DNA from: Chamaecyparis obtusa
Taxonomy: Eukaryota > Streptophyta > Pinopsida > Cupressales > Cupressaceae
Length of the DNA stretch: 64,000 bases
Reading direction: 5' to 3'
NCBI GenBank assembly: GCA_027943335.1
Contig: BSBK01000873.1
Location: 124,001-188,000, forward strand
Part shown: piece by piece, positions 54,501-60,221 of the stretch
Position numbering within the stretch: the stretch's first letter is position 1
How the letters are laid out: each line of letters opens with the position of its first letter
Translations under genes and position numbers: made by a program
Notes under the pieces: model-generated
Told to the model about the DNA's origin: nothing
The model's input: the letters and a program-made list of their open reading frames with translations, nothing else
The model's database searches: none

Positions 54501-57500
54501 AAGAAGCAAGTTACAATGGTAATCCACACACCCACAACAGTGGTCACGACAGGTTTGAAGACTTGTTACCAAGTCATCGCACAGACATACCTCACGGCAG
54601 AGAACAATCTCTCCAAAGCCACGGCAGAGAACAATCTCTCCACGCTGCCAGCAGGACAATAGGTAAGACTATTCATGGTTATCATGACAGGCAGGACAAT
54701 TCACAACTTGGCAGGGAAAATCCACAATACGGCAGAGAAACTAGTCACGGCAGGGACAACATCTCTAGCTTTCACGCTAGGCAAATCATTGACGACAGTT
54801 TACAATAGGGGAGAACTGTCAAACAAGGAATGGGGGAAGTTACAGACAGAGCATTTGATGAAGGCATCACACCTTCTCTGCCTCTTAAGCAGGGAATTAA
54901 ACACCCTAGAACTATTGGCTCTCAATTTGAGCTAGTTCAGGATCAGCCGGAAGACATTGAACCTCAACTGAGAAGATCAACAAGACAGAGAAGAATGACA
55001 GCCAAATATTCAGACTATGAACTACTATTCGCTGAAGAAGCAGAACCTACAATACTTGTCTCAGAATTTGCAGAACCTTCAACATTCAAAGCTGCTCTCA
55101 AAGATGCCAATAGTGATAAATGGCAACAAGCGATGAATGAGGAGATGGATTCTTTACTAAAGAATCACACCTGGGAAATGCTACCTCTTCCACCTAATAG
55201 AAGACCGCTTAGAAACAAGTGGGTATACCGGATTAAGGAAGAAGATGAAGGCAGAAAATGCTTCAAAGCCAGATTGGTGGTAAAGGGGTTTGATCAAGAA
55301 AAGGGGATAGACTTCAATGAAATCTTCTCACCGGTTGTTAGAATGACAACTATCCGAACAATCTTGGGATTAGCAATAGCATGGGATCTTGAATTAGAAT
55401 AGCTTGATGTAAAGACTGCTTTCCTACATGGTGATGTAGAAGAAGAACTATACATGGAACAGCCTTTAGGATTCGTCAAGAAGGGGCAAGAACATCTTTA
55501 TTGCAAGTTAAATCAGAGTTTGTATGGCCTCAAACAAGCTCCAAGACAGTGGTACATCAAATTTGATCGCTTCATGACTGAAAATAATTTCACAAGATGT
55601 GAATCAGACCCATGTGTTTACTTCAAGAGACTTCCTAATGGTGAATTCGTCATTCTCCTTCTTTATGTTGATGATATGTTAGTGGCTGGCACAAACAAAA
55701 GAATAGTCAATGAGTTAAAGGAGAAATTGGCAAGAAAGTTTGACATGAAGGACTTATGGGCAGTTAAGAAAATTCTTGGCATGATGATCACAAGGGACAG
55801 AAAGAAGAAAGAAATTACATTATCTCAACAACAATACATTGATAAAGTTGTTGAGAGGTTTGGCATGGCTGATGCTAAAATTGCTCCTCTTCCACTTGCT
55901 GGTCACTTCCGTCTAAGTTCAGAATTGTGTCCTAAAACACAAGAAGAAAAAGACTTCATGGACAAAATTCCATATAAATCCGCAATTGGCAGCATCATGT
56001 ATGCGATGGTTTCTACTCGCCCCGACATTGCTCATGCGGTGGGAGTTGTGAGCAGATTCATGAGCAATCCCGGGAAAGCTCATTGGGAGGCTGTTAAATG
56101 GATACTAAGGTATCTAAAAGGAACTTTAGATTTTGCATTATGTTTTAGAGAAAATCAGGTTCAGCTACAAGGTTACACTGATTCTGATTATGCTGGAGAT
56201 TTGGACAAATGAAGGTCTACTACTGGATATATCTTTACGTTTGCTGGAGCTACCATCAGTTGGGCTTCAAGGTTGCAGCATTGTATTGCTCTTTCTTCAG
56301 CCGAGGCTGAATACTTAGCTCTTTCTGAAGGTGCAAGGGAAATGATTTGGCTTCAGCGGTTGTTTGGTGATTTGAAAGTGCATCAAAAGGAGTATAAACT
56401 GTTTTGTGACAGTAGCAGCGCTATCTTCATGGCTCATAATCACTCTTCACAACGTCGCTCTAAGCACGTTGACGCACATGCTCACTTCGTTCGTCATGCA
56501 GTTGAAGAGGGAAAGTTGGAAGTGGTCAAGATTGATACTAAGATCAATCCGGCAGATATATTCACCAAGGTTGTCGGCAAAGAGAAGTTTGATTGTGCAA
56601 GGACTTCTCTTGGCCTTGTGAAGAAACGGTAAGGCGGCACTTCAGCAGGGTATTGGGTGAACAGTTGCAGTATGGTTGTCCTTCAGGTGGGAGTTTGTTA
56701 GAAATGAAGGCCAACAGGCACCTAATTTCTTATGTATTTTATTATGTCTGTTCGCTTCTACAAACCGTTCATTGTATTCATCTGGAGCCTTTATATATTT
56801 GTTGTTCCTGTTCATTTGTAATCAACTTTTAAGATATAATCCAATACTCTGCAGTCTGGACGTAGCCACAATTTGTGGTGAACCAGGATAAATCTCATCT
56901 TTGCGTTTATTAATTAGTTTTATATTCTGCTGTTTACTTTCTCGTTTTTAATCCTTTCAGTAGCAGCCTCTGACTTATCAACTGAGATCCCACCCTTCAA
57001 TGGAAACTAGGACTTTACAAAAAGACTTTCCCATGCCTCCACAAAAGAATCAAAGAGAGGAAATGAGAGAGGGGAAGATGACCCACTCACCTTGGAATCA
57101 CCTCCAACACTCTCCAACTTGTCTGATTCATACATATCTAGCACGCTGATCTCAAGAAAAACGTGAGGTCTGACCGCATGCTTGAGAACGAGGTCTAGAT
57201 CATCAACAGGAGGAGTACCACATAAAAAACTATTTAGTACTTTTTAAGGAGCCCCCTGTCCTATCTGAAAACAGTCTGATCTAGATCATCAACAGGAGTA
57301 CCACATAAAAAAACTATTTAGTACTTTTTCAGTAGCTCCCTGTCCTATGAAAAACATTCCGAGGTCTGCAAATCGAATCTAGAAGTACCTGCTCTTCATC
57401 ATCACCATGAAAGCTTACCTAGTTTTCCCGCACAACATTGCTTGTAGAGTTCATTTAAAAAAAAACATATAAGTGTATCATGAAATGTTTTATCAATCCA

Positions 57501-60109
57501 AAGTAAATTTGCTTGAAACTTAATAATGTTTTTTTAAACAATTTTGTCCTGTGCATATCTTGTAATCATTGTATCCAGTGGGCAATTTTGAGGCAGTCAA
57601 AGAGTCATGTGGCTCGTTTGTGCTTCCACATTTACATAAACGTATACACGGACAGTAGCAACAACAACATCATCTAACAAAAATTGATCGATGTTCATGT
57701 CATTGCTTTTACTTAAAGGTTACATTTAACTTCTTTATTATAGTCAATAGAGCAAAACGACGCCAAACAAACCAAAATTGAATACTTTTAATCATTACTT
57801 ATTGCCAATTCAGCTGAAATGCTTCTACATCATAGAAGCATTAAAACAAGGTCATTATCTCATTCATCTAAGTAACCACCTCACAAGTTTAGAAATTGTT
57901 GTATTCACTGTGCTTAATTAACATGGGTCGGGAAGACAGAAAAATAACTAATTTTACTGACAGTAGACTAACTTTTTATGTTTTTGAAATTGAAAATAAT
58001 TTGCTTTCACTATACATTCTTACAAGTTGTATTTGTTTATGACAGTTGGAATTAGGAAACGGGCAAAGCGTGTAATGGACATGCTGCAGATAGGCAAAGA
58101 GGATTTGCCATTCAGGGCTGTGATCATTTATGGCTTTGGTGGGATTGGAAAATCAACCCTTGCGGATGCTGTAGTTTCAAACTTAAAGGTGGATTTGGAG
58201 GCGAAAGGCTACAAGCATACGAGACTTCGAATGGATCCTCAGAAAAACAATTTCACATATATGCAGCGGCAGATTTTGAAGGATTTATTCCCCAACTTCA
58301 ATGGTGGAACACCAGTAGATTTGAGAGATCCAGATGAGGGTAAGAATAGATTGAAAAGAGCTTTCGAAGAATGGAATAAGCCTGTCTTTCTGTTTATTGA
58401 CAATGTCCTGCGGATCGAAGACCTGAGAGAGCTTTTGCCCAAAGGCTTGGAATGTATTCCCAGGCACAAACCCATCAGACTTCTTTTAACAGCAAGAAAC
58501 TTGTCCGAGACAAATATGTTTGATAGAGAATTTTGCCGTCCATATCTCCTCAAGCCACTATCAGCCAGTCATGCCGAAGAATTTCTGCGCAGGCAAACAA
58601 ACAATAGACTTCGGACCAGCGAAGTTGAGAGGATTTTGAAGATTTGCTGCGGGGTCCCCCTTGTTTTAGAGATTGTTTGTGGTCATTTAGAAAACCTGGG
58701 GTACAGCACCGAAAAAATTAGTCAGATCCTGGATGCTTTGCAAAATGGGGAGCCAATTACCAAATTTGATCTGAGCAAACGTATGGTGGATGATGTATAT
58801 GGAACGTTCGAAGGATTTACCCAAGAGGCATTCTTGGACATCTGCTGCTTCTTTAATGATATGCGTCGTCGAATTGTGGAGTCCGTTGTTGGATCGGTGG
58901 CGCTCAAAGCACTTCAGGATGCAGCGTTGATCACAATAGAGTTGGATCCAGAATATTATGCTCCAATGCAGGAGAATGAGGAGTTCGTACTTGTACACGA
59001 TGTGATCAGAGCAAAGGGGCTAAACATGGCTCGATCCACCAGAATCACAGATATTCAATCTTTTGAAGCCGCTGTAAAAGAAAAGGTATTCCTATCTCTC
59101 CGTAGTTATAACTACACTTTTGAACTATCCACTGCACTGAGCACTCTGACAATTATAAATTTTGCAGAGGCTCGAGAATATTAAAGGAATTGAACTCTAC
59201 CCTGACCATTCTTACGTTGTCAAAGAAGACTGCTTATATTCAATGGGCAAATCGTTACGGATTGTCAAGTTGGGACGGAACATCAGCGTCGGCACGAGAA
59301 GTAAAATGGAATTTCCAGAATTGAGATTTGTTTTTTTAAGTTCAGATATTACTTGTTTACCCTTCAATTTAGAAGACCTCAACACATTGGCCGTGTACGA
59401 AGGTCCTCTCGTTAGACGAGATGATCGCGTTTACAAGGTATGTCATTATATTTCATCGTATTCGTTACTTTAGTTGCATGTCTGATGTTGGAGATTGAAT
59501 TCGCAATGACAAAATTTTAATGCAGTTGCCAAAAAGATTACGCCGTATCATCCTGACCCAAACTTCGAGGCAGTCAATGCCGCTGCCAGTGGCTCCAAAT
59601 TCTTTTCTAGAAGAGTTCCATTTAACGCAGTTTTCGACAAAGACGCTACCAATGGGACTTCTCCATTTCAGTGCACTGAAAACTCTGACGTTACGCGATT
59701 GGGATGAAAAGGAGTTTCCAGAGGTAATATGTCGATTACATTGGCTAACTACACTCATTCTACGGAGATGCAGCTTGCGAAATCTTCCTCGGTCGTTTGG
59801 AGACCTTGAATGTTTAAGGCATTTGGTTTACAAGATTGTGACAGATTGGAAGGGCTACCTTCCAGCTTGGTAAGACTGGAGGATCTACGGTATTTGAATC
59901 TGATGGGATGTACTTCTTTGAGGAGTTTGCCTTCGACTTTTGGGGAACTGAGGAATCTACGAGGTTTGAATATGAATAATTGTGCTCGTTTACGAGAAGT
60001 ACCTGGATTTAGGAAACTCACAGGACTGAGATATTTGAATATCCAGTATTGTTCAAACTTAAGAGGCCACTTCAGTAACATCCACAGAGACCTGGAAATT
60101 GAACGGTGA
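30482..60109 (+). CDS. NLR-type immune receptor gene, seven exons, 26.4-kb intron, LRR frameshift
   Basis: Exons 30482-30592, 30850-30933, 31035-31339, 31473-31630, 58046-59085, 59168-59437 and 59526-60109; all six introns are GT-AG and all phases agree. The product of about 850 residues would be an intracellular NLR pathogen sensor. Residues 1-219 form a helix-rich N-terminal domain of uncertain family. NB-ARC motifs follow: P-loop GFGGIGKST (249-257), kinase-2 VFLFIDNV (333-340), RNBS-B IRLLLTARN (363-371), GVPL (422-425), RNBS-D EAFLDICCFFND (480-491) and VHD (536-538) in place of MHD. RNBS-D and the aspartate pattern are TNL-like, yet no TIR domain is present. A short LRR ends the protein. 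A one-base deletion near 59827-59830 would stop translation at 59873, so the copy may be a pseudogene or contain a sequencing error. That exons 1-4 and 5-7 form one transcript is inferred from phase, the absence of another start and the missing N-terminus of exon 5. Confidence 0.75.
30850..30933 (+). CDS. NLR exon 2 (residues 38-65)
   Basis: Follows TTCTGAGCAG and reads ISKWDRFTQSGGAILDFLDQ to GGT before GTAAAG. 28 codons, phase 0 at both ends. Confidence 0.7.
31035..31339 (+). CDS. NLR exon 3 (residues 66-167, core of N-terminal domain)
   Basis: Follows GGTTTGCAG. It contains GRTHWLLAGLSMIGYLV and then a long amphipathic helix around NREDCLQLLQHMLDL. A conserved-looking hydrophobic segment followed by 'N-x-x-x-C-x-x-L' helices recalls HeLo/MLKL/RPW8-type four-helix domains. 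Family membership is not established. Ends phase 2 at TTCAG before GTTTAA. Confidence 0.75.
31473..31630 (+). CDS. NLR exon 4 (residues 167-219, end of N-terminal domain)
   Basis: Follows TATGTTGCAG and reads FLKSSLDKENLQRLRSEI through LQLTAVEAMRR to PNHS, ending after one base of the next codon (phase 1) before GTATTT. In-frame reading beyond the donor stops two codons later (GI, then stop), which argues that the splice site is used. Confidence 0.7.
31640..33536. other. intron 4, first part: no recognisable element
   Basis: AT-rich and T-rich sequence with many stops in all frames. A minus-strand ORF of 114 codons at 32124-32468 shows no family motif and is probably chance. Confidence 0.45.
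33537..33626. repeat. 30-bp minisatellite, three clear units
   Basis: Units at 33537, 33567 and 33597 share TTTTCCAACTCCARTCTTTA. More degenerate 'ATCTTAACTTTT' echoes continue to about 33850, suggesting an older, longer array. Confidence 0.8.
33860..34861 (+). other. degenerate sequence with faint PPR-like passages
   Basis: Scattered short reading frames such as EMENVAYKLFNKIPQKNAY recall the repeats of pentatricopeptide proteins, but no frame is open and no repeat is complete. Reported only as a hint of an old pseudogene. Confidence 0.25.
34862..36945 (+). mobile_element. short non-autonomous LTR retrotransposon
   Basis: Direct repeats 34862-35190 and 36632-36945 (both with GTAAATGGTGTTTNACCA, TTTATTAGGTAGATGGAT, GACACTTGTCTCAACC and ATCTCTCTA) flank about 1.4 kb. 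A degraded primer site (TTTGTATCAGAACC at 35191-35204) follows the left repeat. A G-rich purine tract (TTAAGGGGGGAGGGTGAGGG, near 36611) precedes the right one. The core encodes nothing recognisable. The size fits a TRIM-like or internally deleted element. The right LTR is diverged at its end, so that boundary is approximate. Confidence 0.65.
37217..38195 (-). pseudogene. gag remnant with an array of CCHC zinc knuckles
   Basis: The minus strand gives a Lys-rich segment (FKESSKKLDKKLNSQRT) and then a run of knuckles: NCHKVGHVARECM, CSICHE(stop)GQTTRVC, NCKKYGHRASECM, HFHKYGHVVVNYK and FHYHKVGHTARFN. About five units are spaced 20-40 residues apart, the last two having lost cysteines. Copia gags usually carry one or two. 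Stops and frameshifts make it inactive. It continues across the solo LTR into 39233-39633. Confidence 0.65.
38196..39227. mobile_element. solo LTR with perfect CAAGG duplication
   Basis: Starts TGTGTGGTCTAAAATTGG, ends AAGTGATTACA, and is flanked by CAAGG at 38191-38195 and 39228-39232. It lies inside the gag reading region, which resumes on the other side. No ORF. Confidence 0.8.
39233..39640 (-). pseudogene. 5' part of the same gag, coiled-coil-like
   Basis: The minus strand has a candidate start MENYR soon after the primer site, then SMSEETKEAIADMMDKNKRL and RDLEGKRIDEEAKKMA, with stops between. The charged heptad-like pattern suggests a coiled coil. It leads into the zinc-knuckle part once the solo LTR is removed. 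Confidence 0.45.
39651..39667 (-). other. primer binding site of the zinc-knuckle gag element
   Basis: The minus strand reads TTGGTATTAGAGCCTTGG immediately after the LTR end CTAACA, a near match to the tRNA-Met complement. Confidence 0.65.
40489..41475. mobile_element. TIR element, copy 2 (987 bp)
   Basis: Ends GGGTATGTGCAGGATCATGG and (reverse) GGGCATGTGTAGGATCATGG, flanked by TATG at 40485-40488 and 41476-41479. It is non-coding. Two head-to-tail units begin at about 40742 and 41096 (each AAGTAGGTGTATGT). Colinear with 6668-6944 plus 11451-12256, so the family had at least two separate insertions, each with a 4-bp duplication. Confidence 0.8.
42082..44358 (+). pseudogene. unidentified decayed ORF region
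   Basis: Acidic passages read IIDYINSKVKEGKSEQIVYL and HHKIVDEKDEYEEVCPLKSE, then an 86-codon open stretch at 42650-42910 (SIISCPTHTNFNKDKKNIKD). Stops are frequent. No enzyme motif was recognised; the composition suggests an old retroelement polyprotein spacer, but this is a guess. Confidence 0.3.
44359..45812 (-). repeat. LTR or LTR fragment related to the 23.7-kb and 39.7-kb LTRs
   Basis: Plus-strand start TGTTAATATG and end ATACAACA; the minus strand therefore begins TGTTGTATTGTCATTGATGTC, close to the start of the LTR ending at 42081. A G-rich GAGAGGGGGGGTGAATCA lies near its left end. Several roughly 40-bp 'GGTTAAAAG..' echoes and repeated CTCGGTC motifs lie within. No primer site flanks it and no matching duplication was found, so it may be solo with mutated flanks. 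Confidence 0.5.
45813..46699. other. intron sequence without a recognised element
   Basis: AT-rich. A 77-codon minus-strand ORF at 45823-46056 shows no known motif. Confidence 0.4.
46700..47367. mobile_element. Tourist/PIF-like MITE
   Basis: Terminal inverted repeats AGCCCGTTTGGGTGTTGGAA and (reverse) AGGGCCGTTTGGGTGCTGGA, flanked by TAA at 46697-46699 and 47368-47370. TIRs of the GGGCC-GTTTGG type with a TAA/TTA duplication are typical of Tourist-like MITEs. The centre holds a large TG/TA microsatellite. No ORF. Confidence 0.65.
46945..47175. repeat. alternating purine-pyrimidine microsatellite (TA/TG/CA mix)
   Basis: About 230 bp in which purines and pyrimidines alternate without a break as far as read, mixing TATA, CACA and TGTG blocks. 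Such DNA can adopt Z-form and is also locally self-complementary. All Tyr/His/Cys-rich ORFs here come from it. Confidence 0.9.
47402..47654 (+). repeat. 5' LTR and primer site of a decayed LTR element
   Basis: TGTTAGATTG at 47402 to TTTCCA at 47640 (239 bp), then TGGTATCAGAG at 47644-47654, an exact tRNA-Met primer motif. Downstream to about 48400 only broken frames occur and no 3' LTR was found. Confidence 0.5.
48440..50163 (-). pseudogene. L1-type LINE: ORF1 (DUF4283-like, zinc knuckle) and ORF2 endonuclease start
   Basis: The minus strand reads SLVGKFGG, then SRKWVVKSWALKGFVSISAL, REDYVCILDAMPWFMNNNPS, LPNLPLEF and, further on, CQICSRLDHLSFECL. This is the plant LINE ORF1 pattern of a DUF4283 RNA-binding domain followed by a CCHC-type knuckle. 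At about 48880 it reads IILSWNIRGLNGSHKQ, the start of an endonuclease/exonuclease-phosphatase ORF2. Stops and shifts abound, and the ORF2 fades out near 48450. The upstream end of ORF1 lies beyond the inserted Copia at 56965-57142. Confidence 0.7.
50169..50432 (+). repeat. 5' LTR of the Copia element
   Basis: 264 bp, TG...CA, followed after two bases by the tRNA-Met primer motif. Contains a possible TATA-type stretch (CTTTATATATTTG). Confidence 0.92.
50435..50446 (+). other. primer binding site of the Copia element
   Basis: TGGTATCAGAGC, an exact match to the common plant tRNA-Met primer motif. Confidence 0.9.
50490..51230 (+). pseudogene. Copia gag, ends at stop inside the zinc knuckle
   Basis: 245 codons from MEDSKIEKFLGKNFSLW, the usual Copia gag start (F-G-x-N-F-x-x-W), through LPSLPxSW-like CSLSDSWDPV to a Ser/Arg-rich stretch and CWFCGKPGHSK. 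A TGA then replaces the codon before NC of the CX2CX4HX4C knuckle. The frame continues into the protease, so gag and pol were a single ORF. Confidence 0.85.
50994..51659 (+). repeat. left arm of a 666-bp inverted repeat within the Copia element
   Basis: Reverse complement of 53403-54068 with about five differences, covering gag end to protease. Both arms share the TGA in the zinc knuckle. Confidence 0.9.
51231..51767 (+). pseudogene. Copia protease start, truncated at the inversion junction
   Basis: In frame with gag. SWVIDSGASFHAT contains the DSGA catalytic motif. The frame follows normal sequence (HVPQLKRNLISVSQL) up to GEKTG at 51659, then switches to the reverse complement of linker sequence and ends at 51767. 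GAG-pre-integrase and integrase are absent on this strand. Confidence 0.8.
51660..52005 (-). other. inverted linker and foreign-looking stretch beside the inversion junction
   Basis: The minus strand of 51660-51710 reads LGKEFAHSYNSFSKDI, a linker unit also found forward at 54063-54115 and in diverged form near 52110-52160. Between about 51735 and 51985 the sequence does not read as Copia in any frame. The words TCATTCAACAACACC occur on both sides (near 51719 and 52041), as if a small insertion or second rearrangement took place. Confidence 0.5.
52006..53178 (-). pseudogene. Copia integrase and linker, inverted
   Basis: 390 open codons: ELVHSDVFGP (first catalytic Asp), MDNGGEF (second Asp), PQENGAAERLNRTILEKAR (catalytic Glu), then GCQAFAHVPKEKRSKLDPKS and DVVFNENTFP, the usual end of Copia integrase. 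It runs into a His/Arg/Gly-rich linker (IGHGRHSREESFNGG). Strand is opposite to the rest of the element. The upstream GAG-pre-integrase lies in another frame, with a shift near 53140-53178. Confidence 0.88.
53136..53675 (-). pseudogene. Copia protease end and GAG-pre-integrase, inverted
   Basis: MDYFKNYQEGEFGE through ISVSQLYTQG (also present on the plus strand at 51387-51659), then LWHQRLGHMSKKGL and CEHCLYGKQKR, the HHCC zinc-binding region before integrase. A frameshift separates it from the integrase frame. Confidence 0.85.
53403..54068 (-). repeat. right arm of the 666-bp inverted repeat
   Basis: Carries gag from YDDVVATLLSEDM to the knuckle CWFCGKPGHSK and the protease DSGA region on the minus strand. 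Nearly identical to 50994-51659. Confidence 0.9.
54063..54960 (+). other. Copia integrase-RT linker, low-complexity His/Gly/Arg repeats
   Basis: The forward frame reads LGKEFAHSYNGFSKDITNN, then repeated HGRE, SHGRD, HDR and NRDTSHG units, encoded by recurring CACGGCAGRGA words, to DDSLQ and a TAG near 54807. The matching inverted linker at 52006-52300 shows that this repeat-rich spacer is native to the element. Confidence 0.65.
54830..56214 (+). pseudogene. Copia reverse transcriptase
   Basis: RRSTRQRRMTAKYSD, then WQQAMNEEMDSLLKNHTWEM, FKARLVVKGFDQEKGIDFNE, LDVKTAFLHG (first catalytic Asp), YGLKQAPRQWY, LLLYVDDMLVAG (YVDD at about 55663) and the connection region to YTDSDYAGDLDK. A TAG before LDVKTAF (55400) and a TGA after DLDK (56210) interrupt the frame, each one base away from a normal codon. 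Confidence 0.92.
56215..56632 (+). pseudogene. Copia RNase H
   Basis: STTGYIFTFAGATISW, SSAEAEYLALSEGAREMIW, LFCDSSSAIFMAHN and HVDAHAHFVRHAVEEGKLEV to NPADIFTKVVGKEKFDCAR: the standard Copia C-terminus with the D-E-D residues. Ends with a stop 64 bp before the 3' LTR, after which the purine tract follows. Confidence 0.9.
56696..56959 (+). repeat. 3' LTR of the Copia element
   Basis: 264 bp, about eight differences from the 5' LTR. It ends 1.09 kb before the NB-ARC exon of the NLR gene and is in the same orientation. Confidence 0.92.
56965..57142 (-). pseudogene. 5' part of the LINE ORF1 displaced by the Copia insertion
   Basis: The minus strand reads MYESDKLESVGGDSKVSGSS, then LFDSFVEAWESLFVKS and VDKSEAAT, continuing after the Copia into SINVLDPSLDCSIF. 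The join across the element is in frame. Confidence 0.55.
57194..57358. repeat. 86-bp tandem duplication upstream of the LINE ORF1
   Basis: Two copies starting at 57194 and 57280 (TCTAGATCATCAACAGGAG ... CCCTGTCCTAT), the second slightly shortened and diverged. In LINE orientation they lie in the 5' untranslated region. Confidence 0.75.
57359..58045. other. 3' end of intron 4, no element recognised
   Basis: AT-rich sequence ending in a T-rich acceptor (TATTTGTTTATGACAG). No TIR or other NLR N-terminal domain is encoded in it. Confidence 0.55.
58046..59085 (+). CDS. NLR exon 5 (NB-ARC, residues 220-566)
   Basis: 1040 nt, phase 1 to phase 0. It binds and exchanges ADP/ATP in family members; all NB-ARC motifs are present from GFGGIGKST to LVHDVIRAKG. 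The P-loop has Ser for the usual first Thr, a tolerated change. Kinase-2 ends IDNV rather than DDVD. Donor AAAAG/GTATTC. Confidence 0.9.
59168..59437 (+). CDS. NLR exon 6 (NB-LRR linker and first LRRs)
   Basis: Follows ATTTTGCAG; 90 codons, phase 0. Reads RLENIKGIELYPDHSYVVKE, KSLRIVKLGRNISV and FPELRFVFLSSDITCLPFNL. Ends VYK before GTATGT. Confidence 0.8.
59526..60109 (+). CDS. NLR exon 7 (LRR, with one-base frameshift)
   Basis: Follows TTAATGCAG and reads LPKRLRRIILTQT and repeats such as FSALKTLTLRDW, LTTLILRRCSLRNLPRSF and LECLRHLV. The frame shifts near 59827-59830, and the repeats resume one frame over (LQDCDRLEGLPSSLVRLEDL, YLNLMGCTSLRSLPSTF, GLRYLNIQYCSNL) to a TGA at 60107. Without repair translation stops at 59873. 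About six or seven LRRs in all, fewer than in most TNLs. Confidence 0.8.
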
Positions 60110-60221
60110 AGTGAAGATGGAAAGGAAGAGGAAGAGAATAACAGGAAACTATTACTCATGACTACTCTAAAACTAAAAACTAAAAATAAAAACTAAAAAT
60201 AGGTGTTTTGATTAATGCTAT

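Larger units (their letters stand above)
50169..56959 (+). mobile_element. Copia LTR retrotransposon with internally inverted middle
   Basis: LTRs 50169-50432 and 56696-56959 are both 264 bp, TGTTAGAA...CCTTTCA, with about eight differences. Primer site TGGTATCAGAGC at 50435-50446; purine tract AGGTGGGAG at 56685-56693. Flanks GTACC and GTAGC are a duplication with one change. The order is gag and protease start (+), then an inverted block gag end-protease-integrase-linker (-), then linker, reverse transcriptase and RNase H (+). In-frame stops occur in the gag knuckle, linker, reverse transcriptase and RNase H. It sits inside a LINE ORF1, itself inside intron 4 of the NLR gene. Confidence 0.9.
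31631..58045 (+). other. 26,415-bp intron 4 of the NLR gene, filled with transposons
   Basis: GTATTT at the left, TTATGACAG at the right, phase 1 on both sides; joining gives codon GTT (Val220), directly before GIRKRAKRVMDML. It holds at least one short LTR element, one gag-bearing LTR element, two further LTRs, a solo LTR, a TIR element, a MITE, an L1-type LINE and a full-length rearranged Copia element. Very long TE-filled introns are known in conifers. Confidence 0.7.

Noticed and set aside
57359..58045. A TIR-encoding exon before the NB-ARC
   Set aside because: No frame carries TIR motifs, and the exon 4 to exon 5 phase match explains the gene without it.
31630..58046. Two separate genes rather than one split gene
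   Set aside because: Exon 5 has no start or N-terminus of its own, exon 4 has a good donor and a stop two codons later, and phases agree; still listed as the main alternative to test.
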